Below, one piece after another: positions 36,165-45,530 of a DNA stretch of 64,000 bases; within the stretch, counting starts at the first letter, position 1; each line of letters begins with the position of its first letter. Position numbers and translations under genes: made by a program. This DNA comes from a bacterium. GTDB lineage: Bacteria > Planctomycetota > Planctomycetia > Pirellulales > Pirellulaceae. Under the pieces are notes generated by a model. It saw nothing but the letters and a program-made list of their open reading frames with translations. It ran no database searches and was not told where the DNA came from. Location of the stretch: positions 62,001 to 126,000 of the forward strand of contig WGNR01000005.1 in the NCBI GenBank assembly GCA_016124445.1, written 5' to 3'.

Positions 36165-36503
36165 TAGGGGCCTCTTAGATGGAAAGTCGACGAAACAACG
36201 GACAATGCCATCACACATTTGCTCGCCTCGCAGAGACCACCAGACCTGAAGTGGGGCATAGCCAGACCGACTCGGCAGCGTGGGCAAATCTCGAAAGCAT
36301 CGTCGACTCAAGCCAGACACCCCCTCCGGAAAGACCACAAAGCTACCATCCGGGGTATCAGAATACTTTCGATCGTAGCTGCGGGTTCTGATGGATTCAA
36401 TTATGTGCCAGACAGATTTCCTACTTCGCACAATTTGAATCGCCCGACCTATCGCAGACTAGCTGTTTAACCCCAAACAAAGTCCCCGGTCGCAACGAAT
36501 CCC
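36165..36503. other. Intergenic region upstream of the NHL-type gene
   Basis: 339 bases between two - strand genes. It must hold the promoter of the NHL-type gene, but I could not identify a convincing -35/-10 pair, terminator or RNA gene. Confidence 0.4.
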
Positions 36504-37208
36504 CTAGCTTTCCCCGAAAAATTCCTGGGCGATCTTCTTGAGATATTCATCGTCGAAGACATTCCCGGCCGAGCGATCGTTATCGTCGGCTGCCGGCTTT
36601 GCGGATGGCTGCTTGGAACTCTCGGCAGGCTCGCTTGGAGCCGGCATCGCTGGGCTGATTCGCGGTGGCGAATCTTGCGGCTTCAATTCGTCCAGGTCAA
36701 TCTCGCCGAAGAATTCGACCCATTGATTCACTTCACTCTCGGGAATCGCCGGTGCCTTCGGCTGCTTCGGGGGCGGAGGCTGCTTGGCCTCTTGTTGGCG
36801 GATCCGATTTCGAGTCTGCCGCATCAGCCGAAACCAGCTATCGCTGTCGATCGCTTTGGCTTTGCGCCGCTTGGCGGCTCGTTGCACGCGATGATCGCTG
36901 GAAACGACGGTCAAACGCTTGGGGGCGTGATGATCCCGGATCAGTTCTTCGATCATCTCGTCCGCGTCGGCATATCCGGTTGCGAATCGAACGGTGATCT
37001 GCTGATGGTTGTAGACACGCGGCAAGCCCGGGGGAGCCTTGGCGGAATCGAACACGACCACGGTTTGCGTCAATTCCTTCGGATCGATCACCGCGACCAA
37101 AGCATCCAGCAGTGCCCGCCGCTCACCTTCAAAGGAACCTTCCCCGTCGACAGATCCCACCAGCCCGGCCGCATACAGCAAGTTGTATCCATCGATGATT
37201 AGCGGCAT
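36504..37208 (-). CDS. NYN-domain (YacP-like) RNA-processing protein
   Basis: A 234-residue protein with a PIN-like NYN nuclease domain in the first 150 residues: IIDGYNLLYAAGL (metal-binding Asp), VVVFDSAKAPPG, DADEMIEELIRDHH and LTVVSSDHRVQRAAKRRKA. These are the YacP/NYN signatures, linked to RNA turnover. Beyond about 150 there is a Pro/Gln/Ala-rich linker and an extra C-terminal segment (EIDLDELKPQDSPP ... EYLKKIAQEFFGES), so it is longer than the usual 170 residues. It lies 37 nt after the dihydroorotase homologue and is probably cotranscribed with pyrB. Confidence 0.82.
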   Translation of the reverse strand: MPLIIDGYNLLYAAGLVGSVDGEGSFEGERRALLDALVAVIDPKELTQTVVVFDSAKAPPGLPRVYNHQQITVRFATGYADADEMIEELIRDHHAPKRLTVVSSDHRVQRAAKRRKAKAIDSDSWFRLMRQTRNRIRQQEAKQPPPPKQPKAPAIPESEVNQWVEFFGEIDLDELKPQDSPPRISPAMPAPSEPAESSKQPSAKPAADDNDRSAGNVFDDEYLKKIAQEFFGES

Positions 37209-37245
37209 GGTATCCGAGGATTAAGGGCGAAGATCGACGAAAGCG

Positions 37246-38529
37246 TTATCCCTGATCGTAACGAAACTTGGTGATACCGCCTACGATTGTTTCCACGGCG
37301 CGGCCGGTGAGTTTGGTGCCGACAAACGGAGAGTTGTTGCTCAGCGATCGGAAGTCCGCTTTATCGACGGTCCAGGTACGCTCTGGATCGATGATCGTTA
37401 CATCCGCATCGACACCCAGTTGCAAAGTCCCCTTTTCGATCCCCAGAACCTTGGCGGCATTGGTCGACATCGCACCGATGACTGTCGGCCAGTCAACGTG
37501 ACCAGGGCGAACCAAATGCGTGCTGACCAGGCCCAACGCGGTTTCCAGGCCGACCATGCCGAAGGGTGCTTCGGTGATCGCGCACATCTTCTTTTCCGAA
37601 GAGCGTGGGGCATGCCCGCTGGCGATGACGTCGATCGTGCCATCTTTGAGCGCCTCGATACAGGCATCGATATGATCGCGCGAGCGCAACGGCGGGTTCA
37701 GTTTCAGATTCGTATCGAATCCCCGCATCGCTTCGTCGGTCAGGGCGAATTGATACGCGCAGATACTGGCCGAAACGCCAACGCCCCGTTCTTTTGCCCG
37801 GCGGAGGATTTCCACCGTTCCGCTACACGAAATGGCAAGCAGATGCAATCGACCGCCGGTTGCCTCGCAGATACGAATATCACGGGCCGCCATCACATCT
37901 TCCGCTTCGGCAGGCATCGGCGCGAGCCCCAAGACCGTGCTCACAGTACCGTCGTGCATCACGCCGTCGCGCGAAAGCTCGACCATCTCCGGGCGATTAA
38001 GCACCGGGCGGCCAAACATCAAGGTGTATTCCAAGGCCCGGCGAAGCAGTTCCGGGTTCGAGACCGGTCGCTGGCCATCGCTGAAGGCAATTGCCCCGGC
38101 ATTGTTCAGGATGCCGATCTCGGCCATTTCCTCCCCTTGTCGACCACTGCTCACGCAAGCCACGGGAAACACGTTGCAGTGATCCGCCTCGCTGGCCTGG
38201 CGACCGAGATAGGTAACCGCCGCGGCACTATCAACCGGCGGGTTGGTTTCGGAAATGGCAGCAATGGATGTGAAACCGCCTGCCAGCGCGGCACAAGCGG
38301 CCGATTCGATCGTTTCGTCTTCTTCGAAGCCTGGTTCGCGAATCTGCACGTGCAGGTCGATCAGCCCTGGAACGACTAACTTGCCGCTGGCATCAATCAC
38401 CTTATCGACCCCGTCGGTAACCACGTCGATCCCGGCGATGCGTCCTTCTTCGATCAGCAGATTCGTGACGCGATCGACATTCTGGCTGGGGTCGATCACG
38501 CGGCCATTTTGAATTAGCGTTCGCAGCAT
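37246..38529 (-). CDS. Dihydroorotase homologue, predicted inactive (PyrC'-like)
   Basis: A 427-residue class I dihydroorotase-type amidohydrolase beside pyrB. The fold is clear (VPGLIDLHVQIREPG, ALAGGFTSIAAI, TEAPFGMVGLETALGL), but metal and catalytic positions are changed: the HxH motif reads H60-V-Q62, the HCED His is N178, the second His of HIxH is A232, PHHL reads AYQF at 258-261, and TDHAPH reads SGHAPR with G305 at the catalytic Asp. D151 is retained. By analogy with the inactive PyrC' of Pseudomonas-type aspartate transcarbamoylase, it probably supports PyrB structurally. A plain functional pyrC annotation would be misleading. It starts 14 nt after pyrB. Confidence 0.8.
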   Translation of the reverse strand: MLRTLIQNGRVIDPSQNVDRVTNLLIEEGRIAGIDVVTDGVDKVIDASGKLVVPGLIDLHVQIREPGFEEDETIESAACAALAGGFTSIAAISETNPPVDSAAAVTYLGRQASEADHCNVFPVACVSSGRQGEEMAEIGILNNAGAIAFSDGQRPVSNPELLRRALEYTLMFGRPVLNRPEMVELSRDGVMHDGTVSTVLGLAPMPAEAEDVMAARDIRICEATGGRLHLLAISCSGTVEILRRAKERGVGVSASICAYQFALTDEAMRGFDTNLKLNPPLRSRDHIDACIEALKDGTIDVIASGHAPRSSEKKMCAITEAPFGMVGLETALGLVSTHLVRPGHVDWPTVIGAMSTNAAKVLGIEKGTLQLGVDADVTIIDPERTWTVDKADFRSLSNNSPFVGTKLTGRAVETIVGGITKFRYDQG

Positions 38530-38543
38530 CGTTTTACACTCAG

Positions 38544-39506
38544 TTACTCAGGGGCCCGGCCTTCGTTCAATAACCACATCGCCGCCATGCGGACTGCCAG
38601 ACCGTTGTTGACCTGGTGCAAGATCACTGAATGCTCTCCATCGGCAACTTCCGGCGTGATTTCGACCCCTCGATTGATTGGCCCAGGAGCCATAATCAGG
38701 ATGTCGGGCTTGGCCTTCTCCATACGCTTGCGGTCCATGGCATACAGCAGGGCGTATTCGCGGACCGATGGAAATGGCCGGGTATATTGCCGCTCGAATT
38801 GGATTCGCAACAAGTTCAACACGTCGCAGCGTTCCAGAATCGCGTCGAGATCGTGCGATACCTCCACGCCGTATTCTTCCCATCGCCGGCTGACCAATGT
38901 CGAAGGCCCGCACACGATCACGTGAGCGCCCAGTTTCTGCAGACCCCAGATATTCGAGCGGGCCGTTCGACTGTGGGCGATATCGCCAACCATGGCAACC
39001 GTTTTACCGGCCAGGTCGCCCCGATGCTGACGAATGGTCAGAATATCGAGCAAGCCTTGCGTGGGGTGTTCGTGCGGACCGTCTCCGGCATTGATCACCG
39101 CGCAGTCCAGGTTCTCGGCCAGCATCTGCGGCGTACCGGGGGCTTTGTGCCGACAAACGAGTGTGTCAATGCACATCGATTGGATCGTCTTGGCGGTATC
39201 CAGCAGCGTTTCCCCTTTGGAAAGACTGCTGCTGGAAGCCGAGAACTCGATTACGTCAGCACCCAGTCGCCGAGCAGCCAGCGAAAAACTGGTACGTGTG
39301 CGGGTCGAGTCCTCGAAGAATAGATTGACGCTCGTTCTTCCGGTCAGAATCGAAAGCTTCTTGCGGCAATCGTTGGTGGATTCTTTGAACGCTTGAGCGA
39401 CGTCGAGAAGGAGAGTGATTTCGTCCGACGTTAAACTTTCCAAATCGAGCAGATGCCGCTTCGTCCAGCGGCCCTTGAATGGCTCGAGAAAACCAGGCGT
39501 CTCCAT
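38544..39506 (-). CDS. pyrB: Aspartate carbamoyltransferase catalytic chain
   Basis: A 320-residue ATCase catalytic subunit catalysing the first committed step of pyrimidine synthesis. Carbamoyl-phosphate motif FEDSTRTRTSFSLAARRLG (about 60-78), SKGETLLDTAKTI with the active-site Lys, HPTQGLLD, DIAHSRTARSN and the C-terminal PGPINRGVEI are all normal. No regulatory pyrI is in the window. The upstream end faces the terminator of the NodT gene, so a promoter for pyrB, the DHOase homologue and the NYN gene should lie in 39507-39645. Confidence 0.95.
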   Translation of the reverse strand: METPGFLEPFKGRWTKRHLLDLESLTSDEITLLLDVAQAFKESTNDCRKKLSILTGRTSVNLFFEDSTRTRTSFSLAARRLGADVIEFSASSSSLSKGETLLDTAKTIQSMCIDTLVCRHKAPGTPQMLAENLDCAVINAGDGPHEHPTQGLLDILTIRQHRGDLAGKTVAMVGDIAHSRTARSNIWGLQKLGAHVIVCGPSTLVSRRWEEYGVEVSHDLDAILERCDVLNLLRIQFERQYTRPFPSVREYALLYAMDRKRMEKAKPDILIMAPGPINRGVEITPEVADGEHSVILHQVNNGLAVRMAAMWLLNEGRAPE

Positions 39507-39645
39507 GGAATCCCAGATATAAAAAACGAATCGGGCCAGGTTTGCATTGGGGCAAATTCTACGGATTCCGAGGCTCGCTCACAACCTGGGGGACGAACGA
39601 ATTCCGGGGGATTCGCATCCGCTTTGCACGTATCCGCTACCCTCC

Positions 39646-39684
39646 AAAAGAAAAGACAGTCCTGTCGACGACGAGGACTGTCTT
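39646..39684 (-). terminator. Terminator of the NodT-type efflux gene
   Basis: On the - strand an 11-bp perfect stem (39674-39684 with 39653-39663, loop 10 nt) is followed by a TTTCTTTT tract. It is 33 nt downstream of the stop at 39718. Confidence 0.85.
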
Positions 39685-39717
39685 GAGAATTGCCGAAATT
39701 GACCGGTTCGCGGTCCC

Positions 39718-41310
39718 TTACTCTTCGCCTGGTTTGGGCACCGGGATCGCTTCCGCGGGGATCAGTTGATCGTCCAGCGGAATGTTTGGCGGCTGATCCG
39801 CCGGGTTGGCGGGACCTGGCGGGACATCTTCACCAGCGTATGGAGCGACCGAGAAGGGATCGACCCAGCCGCCGCCCAAAGCCTTGTAGAGCGCCACCAC
39901 CGACAGGTAGATATCTCCTTCTGCCGCCGCAGCCTGGTCGTCCAGGTTGGCCTGGAACCGTTGGGCATCCAACAACGTGTTGAACGGGATGATACCGCCC
40001 TTGTACTGTTCTTCGGAAATCGCCGACGCGGCACGAGCCGACAGAGCTGCCTCTCGCAAGCTTGCTGCCCGTTGGACGGTGTGGCGGTATTGCGACAAGG
40101 CGTCTTCGACCTCCTGGGCGGCGGTAACCACCGAGTTCTGGTAGTTGTAAACCAACCCACGCCATCGAGCTCGCTCGACCTCGATATTGCTACGGACCTT
40201 ACCCCAGTCCAGCAAGCGCCAAACCATGGTCGGCCCGGCGGCATACGCGATACTGTTGGGGGTGAACCATCGATTGAATCGCGTCGATTGAACGGCGAAG
40301 TTACCCGTGATCGTGAACTTGGGATACAGATCGGACACGGCCACGCCAATCCGAGCAGACTGAGCCGCCAGCTGTCGTTCGGCGGAACGAATATCAGGAC
40401 GTTGGCGAATCAATTCAACCGGCAAGCCAACATCGATATCCTCAGGCAGCGCGGGAAAACGCTGCTGGGGTGTGATCTCTTTCGACAAATCGGTCGGAGG
40501 CTCGCCCATCAGGACCGAAAGGGCGTGGTAGGCAATCTCCATCTGCTGCTTCAACTGCGGCAGACCAGCTTCGGTGCTGTACAAGTTGGACTTGGCCTGC
40601 TCGACGTCGAGTTGACTGACGGTACCGGCCGCGAGGCGATCTTCGGTAATCTTCAACGACTGACGCTGCAATTGGATATTGCGTTCGACAAACTCAATCC
40701 GCCTCTGCAAGGTACGGATCTGGATGTAGTTGGCCCCCACTTCACCTTGCAGAGTGACCAGCAGATTGTTGTGGTCCTCGATGGCAACATCGATATCGGC
40801 ATCCGCGGCCTGAAGACCTCGGCGGAGGCCGCCGAAGATATCGACTTCCCAACTGGCATCGAAACCGGCTGACCAGAAGTTAATGGCGGGCGGCTGGAAG
40901 TTCGAGATACCGAAGCTATTACCACTGCCTGACGTCTTACGTCGGGTATAGCTGGGGCTCGCATTGATCGTCGGGAAGAGCCCACCCCGGACGACTCCTC
41001 GATAAGCTCGAGCTTCCGCAATCCGTTCAGCGGCCTGACCCAGTGAAAGGTTTTGCTGAGCGGTGCGAACAACGAGACTTGTCAGGATGGGATCGTCAAA
41101 CTTATTCCACCACGCCACCGAATCGTTCGGTGACTGGCTGACGCCTGGAGGTAGCGGCTGGATCCATTCCTTACGAAATGGCGCCCCAGGGTCAATGTTA
41201 TTCGGCCCCACCAGGCAACCGCTCAGAGCTAGCGTCGTAATTGCCAGACAGCCAAGAAGTAACTTCCCGAGAATCAGTGGCGCACGGCTATGTGATTTGA
41301 GTCTTCGCAT
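39718..41310 (-). CDS. NodT-family outer-membrane efflux lipoprotein
   Basis: A 530-residue TolC/NodT-type outer-membrane factor. Lipobox LALSGCLVGPNN (Cys about 31) follows a signal peptide; two OEP repeats follow with long alpha-helical hairpins (LSLGQAAERIAEARAYRGVVRGG ... SQYRHTVQRAASLREAALSARAA) and the characteristic VALYKALGGGW near the end. It would form the exit duct of an RND or ABC efflux pump, but no membrane-fusion or inner-membrane pump gene is adjacent. The C-terminus has a Pro-rich tail (VPPGPANPADQPP). Confidence 0.9.
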   Translation of the reverse strand: MRRLKSHSRAPLILGKLLLGCLAITTLALSGCLVGPNNIDPGAPFRKEWIQPLPPGVSQSPNDSVAWWNKFDDPILTSLVVRTAQQNLSLGQAAERIAEARAYRGVVRGGLFPTINASPSYTRRKTSGSGNSFGISNFQPPAINFWSAGFDASWEVDIFGGLRRGLQAADADIDVAIEDHNNLLVTLQGEVGANYIQIRTLQRRIEFVERNIQLQRQSLKITEDRLAAGTVSQLDVEQAKSNLYSTEAGLPQLKQQMEIAYHALSVLMGEPPTDLSKEITPQQRFPALPEDIDVGLPVELIRQRPDIRSAERQLAAQSARIGVAVSDLYPKFTITGNFAVQSTRFNRWFTPNSIAYAAGPTMVWRLLDWGKVRSNIEVERARWRGLVYNYQNSVVTAAQEVEDALSQYRHTVQRAASLREAALSARAASAISEEQYKGGIIPFNTLLDAQRFQANLDDQAAAAEGDIYLSVVALYKALGGGWVDPFSVAPYAGEDVPPGPANPADQPPNIPLDDQLIPAEAIPVPKPGEE

Positions 41311-41696
41311 TTTAGTTTGTTAGCTAATCATTTGCGATATAGATAATCGATCCCCCAAGGAAATCTTCTCCATAGACGTTATCGGTGGAATAATCGCTCG
41401 AAGTTCGCGCGGAAGTTTACAGTCTGTACGGGTCGCTCAATCGTTAATCTTGACGATATCGCCGATAGCACCAATTGCATCAGCGGTGATCGATTTGACT
41501 GTATTTCGGACAATTCCAGTTGGTCTGATTGCACCGGCAGGCAGTCAAAACCTCCCATTTTTACTAACCGGAATTTTCCGCGAAATCGATTCAACTGCCG
41601 CAGCACGCAATGCCGATACCGATTTCAGAGACTACGCGAAGATACGTACTCTCTAAATACTCCCCCGACGACACTCCTTCGCAAGGGATTGTGAAG
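41311..41696. other. Divergent intergenic region upstream of NodT and lipoprotein genes
   Basis: 386 bases. It contains TTGAC-like hexamers on the + strand (near 41456 and 41497) but no convincing partner -10, and no RNA gene or repeat that I could identify. Confidence 0.4.
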
Positions 41697-42194
41697 ATGA
41701 CCAAAAATCTCCCCCTGTTCACGCTGCCCGTCTTGGCCATCATTCTGCTGGGAAGCGGATGCAGCACGATTCCGAAATCTGATCCTGTCAACGCGCAGGA
41801 ACAGGCCGCCTTGCCGACCAATCAGCCGATGATCCTGGTCGAAATGCAATGCCCGCGAGAAAGCAAGTCTTCCAGCAAGAAGCTGCTGCTCTCCGAAGCC
41901 CCGACGCTTCAGGCGGCCGTTGTAAAAAGTGGCGCGGTCGACGAATACAAGCGATTCCACGTTGCTGTCTCTCGATTGCCGCAGGCACCTGGGGCACCTC
42001 CAGAGAAGTTGGTCTCGAAGTACGACCACGTCGCGAAGCAAGTCCCATTAGAATACGACTACCAATTACGACCTGGTGACCGTGTGGTCGTGGTGGAAGA
42101 CCCTTCGACCGCGCTGGACGACATGTTTGGCGGGCTCATCAACCCAATTCGGATGGCAGCCGGTCGACCTCCTGTCGATATCTCTCCCTTCTAG
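41697..42194 (+). CDS. Small lipoprotein of unknown function
   Basis: A 165-residue lipoprotein: signal peptide with lipobox LLGSGCSTIP, then a mixed domain ending in a beta-rich stretch YDYQLRPGDRVVVVEDPSTALDD resembling the tail of SLBB/polysaccharide-export type domains. The start is ATG 41697 with AAGGGA about 9 nt upstream; the longer open frame from 41610 has no signal peptide at its start. I do not recognise the family. It faces the large ABC permease gene convergently. Confidence 0.6.
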   Translation: MTKNLPLFTLPVLAIILLGSGCSTIPKSDPVNAQEQAALPTNQPMILVEMQCPRESKSSSKKLLLSEAPTLQAAVVKSGAVDEYKRFHVAVSRLPQAPGAPPEKLVSKYDHVAKQVPLEYDYQLRPGDRVVVVEDPSTALDDMFGGLINPIRMAAGRPPVDISPF

Positions 42195-42228
42195 AACAAG
42201 GGGAGCAACTGTCGACGATCTCTTTAAC

Positions 42229-42253
42229 GCGTGACCCAGGATGTCGGTCACGC
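42229..42253. other. 8-bp inverted repeat between convergent genes
   Basis: GCGTGACC and GGTCACGC separated by 9 nt form a hairpin between the stops of convergent genes. No T run follows on either strand, so it may be a weak terminator or a processing structure. Confidence 0.35.
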
Positions 42254-42280
42254 TCGAACCGAATGTCGACGAACGCCTTG

Positions 42281-43972
42281 CTAATAGGCGACGCGCCAGC
42301 GGGTGCGGAACATCCAGACCATCACGCCAAATAAGATGGCATCTAAACCGATCGTCAGGCCCATGAAGGTCCCGAAGCGATACCAATCGCCGGGATTGTC
42401 AGTCGCACCATCTAGGTCAACCGCCAGCGGAATGTCCATTAGTGCCGCGAACGGGCTGACCAACGTAAGCTGGCTCGAAATCTCGGTCATCAGGTTGGTG
42501 GCCGGTTTGATTGGTTCCGACGATGAAGGGGTTCTCAGGTCAACCACTTCCGAGGCAGCCACCGGAGCGAATGCCAGGTGCGTGAAGTAGTCAAAAGCAA
42601 TCGTTCCACAAAACAGCGTGATGATCACCAGGTAAGTGCACATCAAGCTATGCGAAGTCTTGCGAAACATCACCGAGCAAAACAGGGCCAGCATCGAAGT
42701 CGTCACGCAGGTAACTGCGATGACTCCCAGATAGGCGACCACCGAGATCCAGTTCGTCCAGTAGTACGAAACCATCACCACAGCCAACGCCAACGGCCAG
42801 AGCAAAAACAAAGTCAACACGCTCGAAACCCGGAAGCCGGCAATCAACTTCCCTGACAGGATCATCCAGGGAGAAATCTCGGTGGTCAGCAGCAGGTCAA
42901 GCGTTTCTCGTTCACGCTCCGAGGTAATACTTCCCGCGGAAAAGACTGGCCCGACCAGGATATTGAACAGAATCACATAGGCCATGTAGAACGGCGCGTA
43001 CTGCGGCTTGAAGTACAAGCAAATCGCCATTAATGGAATCGCCAGGAACAGGCTGATCTGGATCACCAGCCGCAGCATCAACGTTCCCTGGGCGAATATT
43101 TCGCTGTGGATCTCTTTGTCGTAAACCGGATTTTTATTGTCGTCCAACAGTTGCGTTCGTTTGGGCGGCGCAAATAGTCGGTCGGGAAATTGATCGCGTT
43201 GGATCACCAACCCGACCGCTTCCCGAGCTTCTTTTTCCAGATCGACAACATCCTTCCCTTCGCTGCCGACATCGTGCGGATAAAGCAGCGTCCGGGCCGT
43301 GTACATGCCCAGCAGAAAAATAGTCGCCGCCGAAAGGGCCGGCACCGTCATCAGCAGCACCAACAGACGCAGCCCGCCGTTTTCACCCAGCATCTGCCAG
43401 ATGAGGGCACCGACCAGCGCGATGGGCAAAATCAACAGATACGAAACCACCAGCGAGGCCGAGGTCCGCTGAAAAAAGCTGCTGCACGCAACGCTGATCA
43501 TGCCAAACGTTGCCACCGCCACCATCAAAATGGCATAGGCAGCCAACAGTTCGTACAGCGAAACACCCCCCAGCGGCAAACACAGCATCACGATGGGCAG
43601 CGAGGTAAAGATCAAAAGTGCCAAATGTGCCAGCGATGCAAACAGTTTGCCAATGACAATGGCACCAGGTTTCAGGGGGCTGGCCAGCAGCATTTCGTAC
43701 GTTTTGCGTTCCTTCTCGCCTGTCAAAGTACCCGCGGCAAAGCTTGGTGCCATCAGCGAGGCCAGGACAAACTGCCCCAGGAAGAACAAATCGAACAGCC
43801 GCCTAGCTGATTCCTGGTCGGCCGAAAGGTCGAGGCGTTCGACCTGGGGCCAGGCAAAATAAACGATGGCGGCCAGAAGAATCTGGTAAGCAAGCAACAG
43901 CAGAAAAGCACGTGCCGTTCGCAGATTGACGAGCAATTCCCGCTGCAAGACGGGGTTTTCGAGAAGATACAT
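42281..43972 (-). CDS. Large ABC-2 type membrane permease (GldF/NosY-like)
   Basis: A 563-residue polytopic protein with about twelve hydrophobic segments arranged as two ABC-2-like halves. Each half contains a short Glu-rich motif seen in these permeases: GTLTGEKERKTYEMLLASPLKPG and GSITSERERETLDLLLTTEISPW. No ATP-binding subunit is adjacent, so it must use a partner from elsewhere. Such doubled permeases are common in planctomycetes and may export lipid or envelope components; the substrate is unknown. Confidence 0.82.
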   Translation of the reverse strand: MYLLENPVLQRELLVNLRTARAFLLLLAYQILLAAIVYFAWPQVERLDLSADQESARRLFDLFFLGQFVLASLMAPSFAAGTLTGEKERKTYEMLLASPLKPGAIVIGKLFASLAHLALLIFTSLPIVMLCLPLGGVSLYELLAAYAILMVAVATFGMISVACSSFFQRTSASLVVSYLLILPIALVGALIWQMLGENGGLRLLVLLMTVPALSAATIFLLGMYTARTLLYPHDVGSEGKDVVDLEKEAREAVGLVIQRDQFPDRLFAPPKRTQLLDDNKNPVYDKEIHSEIFAQGTLMLRLVIQISLFLAIPLMAICLYFKPQYAPFYMAYVILFNILVGPVFSAGSITSERERETLDLLLTTEISPWMILSGKLIAGFRVSSVLTLFLLWPLALAVVMVSYYWTNWISVVAYLGVIAVTCVTTSMLALFCSVMFRKTSHSLMCTYLVIITLFCGTIAFDYFTHLAFAPVAASEVVDLRTPSSSEPIKPATNLMTEISSQLTLVSPFAALMDIPLAVDLDGATDNPGDWYRFGTFMGLTIGLDAILFGVMVWMFRTRWRVAY

Positions 43973-44525
43973 GGGCGGGTGAAACCCTTACCAGGCAATG
44001 CAATCGAATAGGTTTCTCATGGCTGAGCGTGCACATTCTACCCCTGCCGCGGAATCCAACGCTACCCATCGGTCAAGAATCTTCGTCAGACCTTCTGTGA
44101 GCATGTGCTGACCAGGACAAAACACTGAGCGGGTTCTCTTCACGCAAAATCGTACTTTTATTTACTCAATTCAAGATGGTTTTTACTTTGCAAAAAATCA
44201 CAAGAGAGCCTATCGAATGTGCAATCCAACCAGGCAACGCTCAACAAGTCGGCAGTGGCTTGGTGACCACGCTGGTGGTCAAATTTTGCGCGAAAGAAAA
44301 CGTTTTAGTCTCTCGAGGCGAGATTGGGGGCATGAGGCAGATCAACCTACCTTGAGAGGCTGATTAAGGCGCAAATCTCAAAACCACAGTTTCCCGACAA
44401 CGAAATCTCGCGATATCTCCGCACCCCTGCCGTCTGTTTGGAACGCGGTTTGATTTAGTAGCTCAAGCAGGAAGTTTCTACCTTTATTTCACTACAATAG
44501 ATTTCTAACGGAGTGCACGAGAACC
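43973..44525. other. Divergent intergenic region before the DUF1559 gene
   Basis: 553 bases without a convincing gene. Contains a 7-bp inverted repeat at 44264-44281 followed by AATTTT, an AT-rich stretch around 44150-44210, and a TACAAT -10 candidate near the DUF1559 gene. No tRNA or riboswitch was recognised. Confidence 0.5.
44493..44498 (+). promoter_or_regulatory. Candidate -10 of the DUF1559/lipoprotein pair
   Basis: TACAAT about 28 nt before the ATG at 44526, with AT-rich flanks; GGAG at 44510-44513 would be the ribosome site. No strong -35 was found. Confidence 0.35.
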
Positions 44526-45530
44526 ATGTATCGTTCAGAACGAATCGGGTTTTCGTTGGTCGACCTGCTGGTCGTCCTGGTCATCAGTTGCGTTTTGATC
44601 GGGTTGGTCCTTCCAGTCGTCCAGCAAGCACGCGAGACTTCGCGGCGTGTCCAGTGCACCAACAATCTCAGCCGGTTGGCATCTGCCCTGTACGCCTACC
44701 ACGATACCTATCAGGCATTCCCCTTTCGCGAAGGGGGACTCGGTCGACATCAACACAATGGCGGACCGGTTGCTCCATATCAGCGACAAAGCGGTTACGT
44801 CTTGCTGCTTCCGTTTATCGATCAACACTCCCTGTCCGACGAAATTGCGTCGGCTGGTTCGAACAAGATGCCATGGGAAGCATGGCAACCCTGGAACGAA
44901 ACCATCGACTTGCTCCTTTGCCCTTCCAGCCCTGAGCACTATCAGGAGGATCAAATCGGCAACGCGAACTACGTGTTCTGTGCAGGAGACTCGGCCGATA
45001 CCGAGGCCCTCGAGCCACGCGGGATCTTCGGCCTGGTGCACCACACCCGCCTTGCGGACATCACCGACGGGGCCACCAACACATTGGCGCTTTCCGAACG
45101 CGTTTTCCCGACAAGCTTGCGTGATCGGGCCAACGTCAACTACGGCAGTGATCCCGCGACCCCTGCCGATTGCTCGTTGACGTTCGACTTGATCGAAGGC
45201 TACTCGATGCCACGTAGTGCGACGGGCAATCGGTGGACCGACGGTGGATCGGCTTACCTGGCGATGAATACCTGCCTGCCTCCCAACAGCCCGCAATGTG
45301 CTTACGCAAATCACGAGGCCCAGGACGGGTTCTATACCGCATCGAGCGATCATCCAGGCGGAGCGATGGCTATGTTTGCCGACGGATCGATTCGATTCAT
45401 TTCTGAGGCGATCGAAGCTGGCAATCAGGGTGCCACTTCGGTTGCTGATGGCCCGAGCCCGTTTGGAGTGTGGGGTTCGATGGGCAGTAAGAACGGCGAC
45501 GAATACACGCCTGGAAGTGAATGTCGATGA
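44526..45530 (+). CDS. DUF1559 prepilin-like protein
   Basis: A 334-residue planctomycete DUF1559 protein. It has a type IV prepilin/pseudopilin N-terminus (RIGFSLVDLLVVLVISCVLIG), in which the usual Glu at position +5 is Asp, a helical spine ending QQARETSRR, and the C-terminal H-x9-DG motif (HPGGAMAMFADGS). DUF1559 proteins form extended planctomycete families with pilin-like export signals. It overlaps the following lipoprotein gene by 4 nt (ATGA), a pairing often seen for DUF1559. Confidence 0.9.
   Translation: MYRSERIGFSLVDLLVVLVISCVLIGLVLPVVQQARETSRRVQCTNNLSRLASALYAYHDTYQAFPFREGGLGRHQHNGGPVAPYQRQSGYVLLLPFIDQHSLSDEIASAGSNKMPWEAWQPWNETIDLLLCPSSPEHYQEDQIGNANYVFCAGDSADTEALEPRGIFGLVHHTRLADITDGATNTLALSERVFPTSLRDRANVNYGSDPATPADCSLTFDLIEGYSMPRSATGNRWTDGGSAYLAMNTCLPPNSPQCAYANHEAQDGFYTASSDHPGGAMAMFADGSIRFISEAIEAGNQGATSVADGPSPFGVWGSMGSKNGDEYTPGSECR

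Noticed and set aside
44264..44281. Hairpin in the DUF1559 upstream region as a terminator
   Set aside because: The stem is only 7 bp, the T tract is short, and no gene ends just upstream on that strand.
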